From contig NZ_JAQTLY010000014.1 of the NCBI RefSeq assembly GCF_028714655.1, positions 1 through 50,782 on the forward strand: a stretch of 50,782 bases of DNA. Reading direction: 5' to 3'. How positions within the stretch are numbered: position 1 is the first letter of the stretch; the number at the start of each line of letters is the position of its first letter. The notes beneath the pieces were generated by a model. It worked only from the letters and a program-made list of their open reading frames with translations, did no database searches and was not told the origin of the DNA. The position numbers were made by a program, and so were the translations under genes. Positions 8,800 to 18,777 of the stretch are shown one piece after another. The stretch comes from Sulfurimonas sp. GTDB taxonomy: Bacteria; Campylobacterota; Campylobacteria; Campylobacterales; Sulfurimonadaceae.

Positions 8800-9263
8800 A
8801 TTGAATTTCTCAAATTTTTATAAATTGCGTACAAAAGATCTTTTTTTAAATAAACCTCGTTTAAAGTCTCTAATAGCTTATCATCATCCGGATAAACATG
8901 AGTTATATCATTTCTAAGTACTCTAAAAATATTCCACTCTTGCGAATTTAAAAGTTCTAGTTTTTCAAGTTTATTTAGCATGTCTCTAAAAGTCAAACCG
9001 TCAATCGTATCAAAATTATACTCTACCACATAAGGAATAAGCCTTCTACCAATGCTATCTTGAATCTTTATAAATCTCCATGTCATCTGATCAAGATGTT
9101 CAACTTTCTCTTCATCTTCTAAGGTTTTTTCATCAAAAGGAAAACTTGTTTTTAATTTTTCACAAGCACTGAAAAATCTCTTAAAATGTTTTTCCTCTTC
9201 ATCAATAGCGCTTTTAATTTTAAACTCTAATTCATCCAAGAAAAACTCCTGTTTTTTTAGCAT
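8796..9263 (-). CDS. HEPN-domain toxin, HepT type
   Basis: A 155-residue, mostly helical protein with the HEPN ribonuclease motif R117-NDIT-H122-V-Y124, the exact RX4HXY pattern of HepT toxins. In characterised type VII pairs HepT is an RNase, neutralised when its partner MntA adds AMP to the tyrosine of this motif. The partner gene lies immediately upstream and overlaps by 32 bases. The stop codon overlaps the ribF start by four bases, so translation of an essential core gene may be coupled to the toxin. Family assignment rests on motif, size and gene pairing. Confidence 0.82.
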   Translation of the reverse strand: MLKKQEFFLDELEFKIKSAIDEEEKHFKRFFSACEKLKTSFPFDEKTLEDEEKVEHLDQMTWRFIKIQDSIGRRLIPYVVEYNFDTIDGLTFRDMLNKLEKLELLNSQEWNIFRVLRNDITHVYPDDDKLLETLNEVYLKKDLLYAIYKNLRNSI

Positions 9264-9531
9264 TTTGATATATAGATTTATCTAAATTTTTATCTATTTT
9301 ATTTACGACTATATCTATTTTTTGCTCACCTATATCTTTTTGAATAGATGAATTAAACTCCAAAAGTTTAGCATAACTATATTCATTACTCTTAGTTTCG
9401 ATATAGAGGTCTATATCTCCGCCTTTTTTGCTCTCATCTACTCTGCTTCCAAAAAGATAAAGCTTGGCATGCGGAAAAAAAGATTTAAAATGTTTTTTAA
9501 TAGTCTCAATTTCAAATTCGCTTAATCTCAT
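9232..9531 (-). CDS. Minimal nucleotidyltransferase antitoxin, MntA type
   Basis: A 99-residue protein of the MNT family. It shows the nucleotidyltransferase signature G28-S29 followed nine residues later by D39-I-D41, with a third candidate acidic residue in KIDIVV. In the characterised family it transfers AMP to the HEPN toxin encoded next to it. ATG 9531 starts the operon MntA-HepT-ribF-truD. The roughly 140 bases upstream (9532-9670) hold no clear gene. Active-site residues look intact. Confidence 0.85.
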   Translation of the reverse strand: MRLSEFEIETIKKHFKSFFPHAKLYLFGSRVDESKKGGDIDLYIETKSNEYSYAKLLEFNSSIQKDIGEQKIDIVVNKIDKNLDKSIYQNAKKTGVFLG

Positions 9532-9670
9532 TTTATTACCTTATCTATGCAACTCTATGCACATTTTCTTTCTCTTTTTTCATAAGTTTTGTGATAATCA
9601 TCAATATATACATCATATGCATTATAATTTTCAAATTTAAAAATATGTTATCACAATACTATTAAGTTAG

Positions 9671-10243
9671 TCAAGACAGGGAAGCGCTCACTGTGTATCG
9701 CCACTTATGATTAACGATATTTACAGAAAAGCCATATTCTTCAAGTATCTCTTTTAATGCACTCGGTTTATAAAAATGGGCAGGCTCCCCAAAGAGTTTT
9801 TCCATCATACAGATACTTTTCCCTCGAAATGTACTCACATCAAAATCATAAATAAAAAGTTTTCCGTCTTTTTTTAAAACCCGTTTAACTTCTTGAAATG
9901 CAATACTCGGATTATAAAAGTGATGCAGTGATTCTCCCATAAGCACGACATCAAAACTATTATCTTCAAAAGGAAGTTCTTCCGCACTTGCAACATATGT
10001 CTCTATAAAAGGTAAAGCAAATTTAAGCATGCCCTCTGCCGGATCTACGGCTACATATTTTAATTTATTATTGCATTTATAAGCAAATTCACTCATGACT
10101 CCCGTGCCTGCTCCGACATCCAAAACAGATTCTTGATGAGAAAAAGGTTTTAAAAATATACATAGTTCTTCCAAAACTTCTTTAGGATATATAAGTGAGC
10201 CTAAATGTTTAAAAACAAACCCTAGATAATTAAAAGGTATCAT
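9671..10243 (-). CDS. Class I SAM-dependent methyltransferase
   Basis: The 190-residue protein has the SAM-binding glycine loop VLDVGAGTGVMSE (residues ~40-52), the acidic end of strand 2 (VAVDPAEGML), PFEDNSFDVVLMGESLHHF after it, and the motif III region RVLKKDGKLFIYDFD. This is the Methyltransf_11 type that modifies small molecules or lipids; the substrate is unknown. A SAM-methyltransferase (Cj0590) also follows ribF in Campylobacter jejuni, so this gene may belong to the ancestral neighbourhood. A decayed copy of its 3' end lies 2.1 kb away (11821-11908). Confidence 0.85.
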   Translation of the reverse strand: MIPFNYLGFVFKHLGSLIYPKEVLEELCIFLKPFSHQESVLDVGAGTGVMSEFAYKCNNKLKYVAVDPAEGMLKFALPFIETYVASAEELPFEDNSFDVVLMGESLHHFYNPSIAFQEVKRVLKKDGKLFIYDFDVSTFRGKSICMMEKLFGEPAHFYKPSALKEILEEYGFSVNIVNHKWRYTVSASLS

Positions 10244-10345
10244 AATCTTATCCGTCTATAGCCAATATGGTTCAATTTTTTGAAATATGAGTATACAAAA
10301 AAAATATCTTATTATTTATAAAAAACATATCAACTTGCCATATTT

Positions 10346-10415
10346 TACTTCTCATAACAGCAACAATACTCCAAATTGCCCTCTTTACCCGTTAGTTTTT
10401 AAGCTGATTTTTGAG
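10346..10415 (-). repeat. Diverged copy of the tlyA 3' end (copy C)
   Basis: These ~70 bases closely match the last ~23 codons of tlyA (around 13190-13255), including shared blocks ACTCCAAATT, CCCTCTTT, CCCGTTAGTTTT and GATTTTTG, in the same orientation. The frame is broken by stops and substitutions, so it is a non-coding remnant. It is the most diverged of the copies. Confidence 0.75.
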
Positions 10416-10479
10416 CATTTTATGAATCATTTTTACTTCACCTTTTTTAAGCAGCTTTCTACTGCCTATTTTAATTCCG

Positions 10480-10613
10480 CCGTTGACATCTATTTCAATG
10501 ATGAAGAAATCAGAGATATGATTTTTAAAGGTTATTCAGTGGTTTATGAAGTAGATACAGAAAATGGCTTGATAATTATTTTAAATATATTTCATAAAAA
10601 TCAACTTCTATAA
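10480..10613 (+). pseudogene. C-terminal remnant of a RelE/ParE-family toxin
   Basis: The last ~44 codons read DEEIRDMIFKGYSVVYEVD and then GLIIILNIFHKNQLL. This is the final two-strand part of ParE-type ribosome/gyrase toxins (consensus IRE-hydrophobic-GYRVIY, acidic turn, I-I-L-VFH). The first half of the toxin (about 50 residues) is missing, being replaced upstream by the tlyA-tail fragment, and no antitoxin gene is nearby. An open frame runs back to 10287, but its first part is antisense to the tlyA-like fragment and shows no protein character. Confidence 0.65.
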
Positions 10614-10630
10614 GAATATTTATCTTATTT

Positions 10631-10758
10631 CAGATGTATCACATTTTTTTCTCGTTCCAATGCTCCACAGCGTTGGAATGCAATTGCAGCCATACAAATT
10701 CATATATGCATTACCATCATGGACGATGGTAACGAGAAAAGAAATTGCACCTCATCTG
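10631..10758. repeat. MITE-like palindromic element
   Basis: The ends form imperfect inverted repeats of ~27 bases: CAGATG at 10631 against CATCTG at 10753-10758, and a perfect TTTTCTCGTT (10647-10656) against AACGAGAAAA (10731-10740). Inside are two further hairpins: CCAATG...CGTTGG near 10657-10676 and TTACCATC-6 nt-GATGGTAA at 10711-10732. No coding capacity. It sits five bases from the stop of the metalloprotease gene and probably supplies its terminator. Confidence 0.75.
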
Positions 10759-10763
10759 GTAAG

Positions 10764-11729
10764 TTATTCTTGATGACCATACTTAGAAAATTTTACATCC
10801 ACATAACTTTGTCCTTCAACTTCTTTAAAAACAACGCCTATATCTTTATAATAATCTATTAAACAAATTTTCAAATTTTCAAGTTCTTTTATTCCATTCC
10901 ATTTATCAGGATAATTTTGAATTAAATTATTGAAGATTCTTTCCATTGTATATAAAGTTTCTTCCATTATTGTATTTTTGATACTAGAATCAATTTCATC
11001 TAAGTATTTATCCAAAGTATAATTCATTCCTATAATATTACCTAGAAGATACGAAGCTTGATTAAATAAATAATAAGCATGAGTTTTGAATGAATCTAAA
11101 AATTCTGATAAAGAAATAAGTCTATTTTGATAAGACCATTTTTTATCAAAAATATTTTTTTCAAAATTATTTAATGCATCAAAAAAAGTATCATGACAGT
11201 GATTTATATTTAATTGTGTCAATAATCTAGAAGCTTTATAATTTGCATAAAATTCATTCCAAGAATTTTTTGCTAAAGGGTAAAAAGCTTTATCTTCATA
11301 ATTAGCATATTCTTCAATAAAAAATTCTTTGATATATGTATTCTTCTTATTTCTATCATCTATATGAGCTAATTCATGCGCTAAGATATTAAATATTGAT
11401 TTATTTGTATCTTTATTTGAAAACATAGACAAAAAAGTTTCACTTAAAATTACAATGTCTTTTCCATTAATATCAATTGATTTTGCAATTCCTATCCCCA
11501 GACCATTATCTGTATAAGTTAAAAGACTTTCATCAATTCCTTCCTCTTTTAATAATTCTAATTCATTTTTATAATTTTCTGTTAATATAACTCTATCTAA
11601 AGTATTTATTTCAAGTTCTAATATATTTTTAATTTCTACAATTATTTCTTTTAAATTTTGTTCAAAAAGATTTTTTGATTCTTCATCAAGATTTTCAATT
11701 TTTAAAATTACTTTAAAATCATTACACAT
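10764..11729 (-). CDS. Predicted zinc metalloprotease (HExxH), unknown role
   Basis: The 321-residue protein contains the zincin motif ILAHELAHIDDR near residue 118, with a downstream WNEFYANYKAS segment about 40 residues later whose Glu could be the third zinc ligand, an arrangement like ImmA/IrrE peptidases. There is no signal peptide or transmembrane segment, so it should be cytoplasmic. Codon usage is more AT-rich than in neighbouring housekeeping genes, and it lies within an island of broken genes and palindromes, which suggests recent acquisition. The name cannot go beyond metalloprotease; phage defence or stress regulation is possible but unproven. Confidence 0.65.
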   Translation of the reverse strand: MCNDFKVILKIENLDEESKNLFEQNLKEIIVEIKNILELEINTLDRVILTENYKNELELLKEEGIDESLLTYTDNGLGIGIAKSIDINGKDIVILSETFLSMFSNKDTNKSIFNILAHELAHIDDRNKKNTYIKEFFIEEYANYEDKAFYPLAKNSWNEFYANYKASRLLTQLNINHCHDTFFDALNNFEKNIFDKKWSYQNRLISLSEFLDSFKTHAYYLFNQASYLLGNIIGMNYTLDKYLDEIDSSIKNTIMEETLYTMERIFNNLIQNYPDKWNGIKELENLKICLIDYYKDIGVVFKEVEGQSYVDVKFSKYGHQE

Positions 11730-11820
11730 AAATGTTCCCTTTTTATTTATAGTTTAACTAATCATTAACGAATATTGTATACAAAACAACTAAATATTTC
11801 TAAAAACAAAAATAACAGTA

Positions 11821-11908
11821 TGTCGCTGTTTATGCTTATTGATTTACACCGTAAAACCATAAATACTAAAGCACTTTTTTTTAGTACACTCGGCTTATAA
11901 AAATAGGT
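11821..11908 (-). pseudogene. Decayed 3' fragment of the SAM-methyltransferase
   Basis: This stretch aligns with the end of the methyltransferase gene (9696-9780). Read on the minus strand one frame gives FYKPSVLK, matching FYKPSALK; after a frameshift the next gives YGFTV, a stop, then INKHKQRHT, matching YGFSVNIVNHKWRYT. Frameshift and stop show decay. It lies between the metalloprotease and Bro-N genes and, with the tlyA-tail copies, indicates an old duplication of the tlyA-methyltransferase junction. Confidence 0.7.
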
Positions 11909-11925
11909 TATTCACCTTTAAACTT

Positions 11926-12816
11926 CTAGTTATCGTTCTTCTTGCTTCCACTTAACTCTCTTGTGGAATCATCCCAACTTATTTTTTCTTTATCTTCAAG
12001 CAAACTTTTTGCGTTTTGGCTTGTTACTACCTTTTTACCCGTTTTGGCTTCAAGTTCGGCTCGTGCGACTTTTGCTACATTGCCGCCTTGTTTGGCTACA
12101 TCTTTGCTCTCTTCAAAGCTTTTAGGATTTATCACTTCTGAGATGTCTTTGGTAGAAGCTTCTGCCAACATGTTTAAAATCAGCTCCGTATTTGTCATAT
12201 TGTCCCGCGGGTTCTCTTTTTTGAGACCTTTTAGGATTTTGTACTCTTTTGTTGTTTTATCAGCCCAAGTTTTTGTGATAATGTCCGTGAGTGTCGCAAA
12301 CTCTGCTCCCTCTTGCACTCCCACTCTTTTCCACTCATCTGTCAGCTCTTTTCGTATCTCTATGCTTTTTAGTCTTTGATTTATCCAGTTTTCGCTATAT
12401 CCGAGTTCCAAATACTGTTTTAATGCTCTATCGATGCTAAGTTCAGGGTCGCTCATCTCATCAAGCCGCTCACTTGCCACCCTTGCCAACCAAAGCTTAA
12501 AAGGCTCTGCTTTTGGTGAGGGGACAGACTGGATAAGCCTAAAAAGCTGCTCGGTATCGGCTACATCCGTTAGCCTCATTTTGCCATCTTCTGCTTTCAT
12601 TTTCAACTGGTGACAATTTGTCACCGTTTCATTTCCTTCGTCTTTTAGCCGTTGTTTTAACTTATTCCAATATTTTCTTGCTCTTTGAAAATCTTGGCTG
12701 TCCGTCAAAATTTCAATAGCATCTACGATAGATACATACCATTTCTCTTGCTCATCATCCCAGAGAGTTCTTACTTTCTTCTCTTCAAAAAGTTTGATAG
12801 ATTCATGCGGTTTCAT
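11926..12816 (-). CDS. Bro-N/antirepressor-like (DinD-related) protein
   Basis: The 296-residue protein begins with a Bro-N-type domain (about residues 1-115: KVRTLWDDEQEKWYVSIVDA, a tyrosine/tryptophan-rich helix RARKYWNKLKQRLKDEG, then RLIQSVPSPKAEPFKLWLA). This pattern is typical of phage antirepressors and of the widespread chromosomal proteins related to DNA-damage-inducible protein D. The C-terminal half (LGYSENWINQRLKSIEIRKELT, NMTNTELILNMLAEASTKDI) is the usual extension of the DinD-like group. DNA binding or regulation is inferred from the family. Part of the accessory island, bounded by a tlyA-tail copy. Confidence 0.8.
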   Translation of the reverse strand: MKPHESIKLFEEKKVRTLWDDEQEKWYVSIVDAIEILTDSQDFQRARKYWNKLKQRLKDEGNETVTNCHQLKMKAEDGKMRLTDVADTEQLFRLIQSVPSPKAEPFKLWLARVASERLDEMSDPELSIDRALKQYLELGYSENWINQRLKSIEIRKELTDEWKRVGVQEGAEFATLTDIITKTWADKTTKEYKILKGLKKENPRDNMTNTELILNMLAEASTKDISEVINPKSFEESKDVAKQGGNVAKVARAELEAKTGKKVVTSQNAKSLLEDKEKISWDDSTRELSGSKKNDN

Positions 12817-12836
12817 TAGTTTTACCTTTTATAATC

Positions 12837-12941
12837 ATTTCAAACATTATAGCTTCTCAAATGAATCAACTCAAAAAGTATTACAAATTGCAATATTTTA
12901 TCTAAAACTACTTCTCAAAAAAGTAACAATCTTCAAATTTT
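12837..12941 (-). repeat. Second copy of the tlyA 3' end and trailer (copy B)
   Basis: About 105 bases repeat the sequence 13118-13222 with roughly nine in ten positions identical by eye. The matched stretch covers the tlyA trailer (ATTTCAAACATTATAGCTT, AATCAACTCAAAAAGTATT) and its last ~12 codons including the stop. Direct orientation, offset 281 bases. Most of the ~366-base gap between Bro-N and tlyA is this repeat pair with the palindrome 13037-13107 between; nothing else is recognisable there. Confidence 0.85.
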
Positions 12942-13036
12942 ACTATATTGACTCAATGCTTCATCTTATTTGATTTGCTCTCTTATTTTCATCATATTCA
13001 AAAAAAGATAATAATTGAAACCTCTGATTAAATCAT

Positions 13037-13107
13037 AAACTAGATTCCAAGTCAAGCTTGGAATGACGAACTACCCGTCACCCTGAACTTGATTCAGGGT
13101 CTAGTTT
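13037..13107. repeat. Nested palindromic repeat element
   Basis: The outer arms AAACTAGA (13037-13044) and TCTAGTTT (13100-13107) are a perfect inverted pair. Inside lie two perfect hairpins: ATTCCAAG-TCAAG-CTTGGAAT and ACCCTGAA-CTTGA-TTCAGGGT. Elements with the GGAATGACG and CACCCTGAA...TTCAGGG words are known as short dispersed repeats in various bacteria. It sits between the two copies of the tlyA trailer, just downstream of tlyA. Confidence 0.8.
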
Positions 13108-13182
13108 TGCAAAGTCTATTTCAAACATTATAGCTTTTGAGATAAATCAACTCAAAAAGTATTGCAATTTGTAATATTTTAT

Positions 13183-15850
<2,668 letters not shown>

Positions 15851-15893
15851 TTATCTAAAACTTTTAAAAAAAGAGTCTTAAAAACTATTTTAT

Positions 15894-15912
15894 GATAATG
15901 AATATCAATATT
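15894..15912 (+). promoter_or_regulatory. Fur box 1
   Basis: GATAATGAATATCAATATT matches 15 of 19 positions of the Fur consensus GATAATGATAATCATTATC. It lies 74 bases upstream of the outer-membrane protein start, between ligA and that gene, and a second box follows. Confidence 0.75.
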
Positions 15913-15950
15913 TATCTTAGATTAAGGAAATTTCTATTAGACTTCGTTTT

Positions 15951-15969
15951 GAGAATGAATATCATTTTA
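15951..15969 (+). promoter_or_regulatory. Fur box 2
   Basis: GAGAATGAATATCATTTTA matches 14 of 19 positions of the Fur consensus and ends 16 bases before the ATG, just before the ribosome-binding site AAAGGAA. Two boxes in tandem argue for real iron-dependent repression. Confidence 0.72.
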
Positions 15970-15985
15970 ACAAAGGAACAGATAA

Positions 15986-16933
15986 ATGAAAAAAATAATA
16001 ATGACTTCGCTTTTAATGGCTCCTATCTTGCTTAATGCGGATGTAATTCCGGCGATAAACTCTAAAGGCGGAGCGCAAGTTTTGCCTGAGGGTAAACTAA
16101 AAATGGAGATTAAGCATATAAACTTTGAGAGAAACAGTATGTTTGACGGTACAAATGAGGTTCAAAATAGAGAAAAATTAGATGCAACGGCAAATATAAC
16201 AATGATTGGGCTAAATTACGGACTAAACGCTACAACTACCGTCGGCGCGATTATTCCGTATAAAAACATAGAAGCAACGGCTCAACTAGGGACTAATGCC
16301 GTAGCGATAGATAACGAAGGACTAGGAGATATAATTTTAGTTGCAAGACATCTGATTTTGCCTATGAGCGAATACGGGTTTCAACTCTCACTTGACGGCG
16401 GAGTAAAACTTCCTACCGGTTCTACGAATAGCGGATTTAAAAAAGCGCCTTCTTTTGCGACTGGTATAAATACTCCTATGCCTACACAGATGGGAACTGG
16501 GGAGTTTGAGTATAAACTTGGAGCCGGATTTTCTTATATGATAAATGAGAGTTGGGAGATTGACACGCATGCTATGTATACATACAGACCAAAAGCAAAC
16601 AACAGTTATGACTTTGGAAATGAGATAAATTTAGATCTCTCAACTACTAAGGCTATAACAAAACAGATAAATCTTGGAATTGAGTATAATTTTTCATATA
16701 ACAGTGCAACTAACATGGGTTATGACACAAATGCGCAGCTTAGGTCTATGCTTCCTTTTAAAGCATTTAGCGGAAGTGCAGGTTATATAACGCCGCAAAT
16801 AGAATTTTTGCCGTTTGGCAAACCGAAGATTCATTTTGGAGCAGGAGTATCATTTTTGGCAAATTACGACTTAAAAGAGTATCAGCCACTTGAAAAAGAG
16901 AGATTTATCATTAGAATGGGTTATTTATTTTAA
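15986..16933 (+). CDS. Outer-membrane channel protein (MetA-pathway/PF13557-like)
   Basis: The 315-residue protein begins with a signal peptide (MKKIIMTSLLMAPILLNA) and continues as amphipathic strands ending in GYLF, an outer-membrane beta-barrel terminus. The pattern SKGGAQVLPEGKLKMEIKH, GLGDIILVARH and KLPTGSTNSG is that of the Phenol_MetA_deg-type transporter family (PF13557). Two Fur boxes precede it and a third separates it from the ABC importer genes, so it likely provides outer-membrane passage for the same iron-responsive uptake system. The substrate is not identifiable. Confidence 0.7.
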   Translation: MKKIIMTSLLMAPILLNADVIPAINSKGGAQVLPEGKLKMEIKHINFERNSMFDGTNEVQNREKLDATANITMIGLNYGLNATTTVGAIIPYKNIEATAQLGTNAVAIDNEGLGDIILVARHLILPMSEYGFQLSLDGGVKLPTGSTNSGFKKAPSFATGINTPMPTQMGTGEFEYKLGAGFSYMINESWEIDTHAMYTYRPKANNSYDFGNEINLDLSTTKAITKQINLGIEYNFSYNSATNMGYDTNAQLRSMLPFKAFSGSAGYITPQIEFLPFGKPKIHFGAGVSFLANYDLKEYQPLEKERFIIRMGYLF

Positions 16934-16950
16934 TCTTGACTAAAATCAAT

Positions 16951-16969
16951 GATAATAAATATCAAAATC
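16951..16969 (+). promoter_or_regulatory. Fur box 3, upstream of the ABC importer
   Basis: GATAATAAATATCAAAATC matches 14 of 19 positions of the Fur consensus. It lies in the short gap after the outer-membrane gene, with TTGACT at 16936 as a possible -35 element, suggesting a second iron-controlled promoter for the importer. Confidence 0.62.
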
Positions 16970-17007
16970 GCTACCATTTGGTAATTAACTTTAAAAGGAA
17001 ATATATT

Positions 17008-17991
17008 ATGAGAAGTTTGATTTATAGTTTGTTTGCTCTACTGCTCCTAGCAACTACTGCCGTATCAGACGAGAAGATGAAAAAAATAGTTGTAGCCGCT
17101 CCTTTTGCTTCTGTTTCGCACCCTATCTTGCATATGATAGAAACAAATGCCCTAAAAGATGTAGCAGAGAAAGTGGAGTTTAGACTCTGGAAAAATCCTG
17201 ATGAGCTTCGTGCCATGACGATTAAAGGCGATGTTGATTTTTTAGCCGTTCCTACAAATACGGCGGCAATACTGAACAACAAAGGAGTTGATATAAAACT
17301 CCTAAATGTCTCTGTTTGGGGGATTCTCGGTATGATAAGCCGCGATAACTCGCTTAAGAGCCTTAAAGATTTTAAAGGCAAAAAAATTGCCGTCCCGTTT
17401 CGTTCAGATATGCCCGATATTGTATTTAACCAACTTCTAAAAAAAGAGGGGTTAGACCCTAAAAAAGATTTTGAGCTAGTCTATGTAGCAAGTCCCGTCG
17501 ATGCGATGCAGATGCTTATTATGAGACGGGTAGACCACGCGCTTTTAGCCGAACCTGCCATCTCAATAGCACTTCGCAAAACAAAATCTTTTCCCGTAAG
17601 CGTGATTGCGCCGGATTTATACAGAAGCGTAGATTTGCAAGAGGAGTGGGCTAAAGCATTTAAAACAAATGGGGATATTCCCGAAGCCGGAATTGCCGTT
17701 ATGGGTCATGTAAAAGATAAAAATGTTATCAAGAGATTTCAAGAAGAGTATGCAAAATCTCTTAACTGGTACAAAGCAAACCCTAAAGAAGCGGCAAAGC
17801 TAGTCGTAAAAACTCTTGATATGTTAAATGAAGAGGGTGTAAGTGATTCTATCTCACATGTTAGATTTAAAAATGTAAGCGCAGCTGATGCAAAAAAAGA
17901 GTTGGAATTTTTCTTTAATATTTTAAAAGAAGAAGAGCCGAAAAGCATAGGCGAGAAACTGCCAAAAGACAGCTTTTACTATGGACTTTAG
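17008..17991 (+). CDS. NitT/TauT-type ABC importer, periplasmic binding protein
   Basis: The 327-residue protein has a signal peptide (MRSLIYSLFALLLLATTAVS) and an NMT1/SsuA-like fold: KKIVVAAPFA near the start, DVDFLAVPTNTAAIL, SLKDFKGKKIAVPF and DHALLAEPA. It should bind an unknown small ligand and deliver it to the permease encoded four bases downstream. ATG 17008 is chosen because AAAAGGA sits before it and the signal peptide starts there; a TTG at 16936 would overlap the Fur box. Iron control is suggested by that box. Homologues bind sulfonates, nitrate or thiamine precursors, so the family alone does not fix the substrate. Confidence 0.88.
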   Translation: MRSLIYSLFALLLLATTAVSDEKMKKIVVAAPFASVSHPILHMIETNALKDVAEKVEFRLWKNPDELRAMTIKGDVDFLAVPTNTAAILNNKGVDIKLLNVSVWGILGMISRDNSLKSLKDFKGKKIAVPFRSDMPDIVFNQLLKKEGLDPKKDFELVYVASPVDAMQMLIMRRVDHALLAEPAISIALRKTKSFPVSVIAPDLYRSVDLQEEWAKAFKTNGDIPEAGIAVMGHVKDKNVIKRFQEEYAKSLNWYKANPKEAAKLVVKTLDMLNEEGVSDSISHVRFKNVSAADAKKELEFFFNILKEEEPKSIGEKLPKDSFYYGL

Positions 17992-17994
17992 TAA

Positions 17995-18777
17995 ATGAAA
18001 TTTGCTCTAAAAATTCTTAAAGATTTTCCGTCATATCTTTGGAGCGGTTGGGGTGCGGTTGCCTCCATACTGCTCTTTATCGCTCTTTGGGATGTCGGAA
18101 ATCAAGTTTACGGGAATTTAGTTCTGCCCTCACCTCTTGAAACTTTTAAGACCCTCGGTTTAATGCTGCATAACGAAAATATCATAAAAGAGATAAACAC
18201 TACTCTTTATCGTGCCTCTGTCGGCTTTGGCTTATCTCTTTTGATAGGTACGGCGCTTGGGCTTTTAGCCGGATTTTTTGCGACCGCTTCTATGATGAGC
18301 CGCCCCATCGTTACAATACTAGTCGGTATGCCGCCTATCGCTTGGATAGTTTTGGCGATGATATGGTTTGGAATGGGTGACGAGACGGTCATATTTACGG
18401 TAATCGTTGCCTCTTTTCCTATCATATTTGTCGGAGCGCTTCAAGGAACCCGCACGCTTGACGGCGACCTTAAAGAGATGGCGCAGAGTTTTAACTTTCC
18501 TTGGCAGATGAGATTTTTTGATGTATATTTTCCGCATATCTTCTCATATGTTTTTCCTGCTTGGGTTAGTGCGCTTGGTATGGCGTGGAAGATAGTTATA
18601 ATGGCAGAACTCCTTGCAACCAGCAACGGCATAGGAGCATCGCTTGCAACGGCAAGAAGCCAACTGGATACTCCAAGCGCACTTGCAATCGTCGTTATTA
18701 TGATAAGCTCGCTAATGTTTATAGAGTATATTATCCTAGAGCCGATTAAGCGGGAGGTTGAACTGTGGAGAGATTAG
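17995..18777 (+). CDS. NitT/TauT-type ABC importer, permease
   Basis: A 260-residue inner-membrane protein with about six hydrophobic segments and the cytoplasmic coupling (EAA-like) loop LKEMAQSFNFPWQMRFFDVYFPHI near residue 170, as in SsuC/TauC. It overlaps the ATPase gene by 13 bases. Together with the binding protein and ATPase it makes a complete importer. Confidence 0.92.
   Translation: MKFALKILKDFPSYLWSGWGAVASILLFIALWDVGNQVYGNLVLPSPLETFKTLGLMLHNENIIKEINTTLYRASVGFGLSLLIGTALGLLAGFFATASMMSRPIVTILVGMPPIAWIVLAMIWFGMGDETVIFTVIVASFPIIFVGALQGTRTLDGDLKEMAQSFNFPWQMRFFDVYFPHIFSYVFPAWVSALGMAWKIVIMAELLATSNGIGASLATARSQLDTPSALAIVVIMISSLMFIEYIILEPIKREVELWRD

Noticed and set aside
9545..9650. Possible short minus-strand peptide (ENYNAYDVYIDDYHKTYEK) between the methyltransferase and MntA genes
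   Set aside because: No start codon with a ribosome site and no family resemblance; could be a remnant, but cannot be supported.
10287..10613. A complete 108-residue gene
   Set aside because: Its first half lies over a decayed tlyA-tail copy on the opposite strand; only the ParE-like C-terminal part looks protein-derived.
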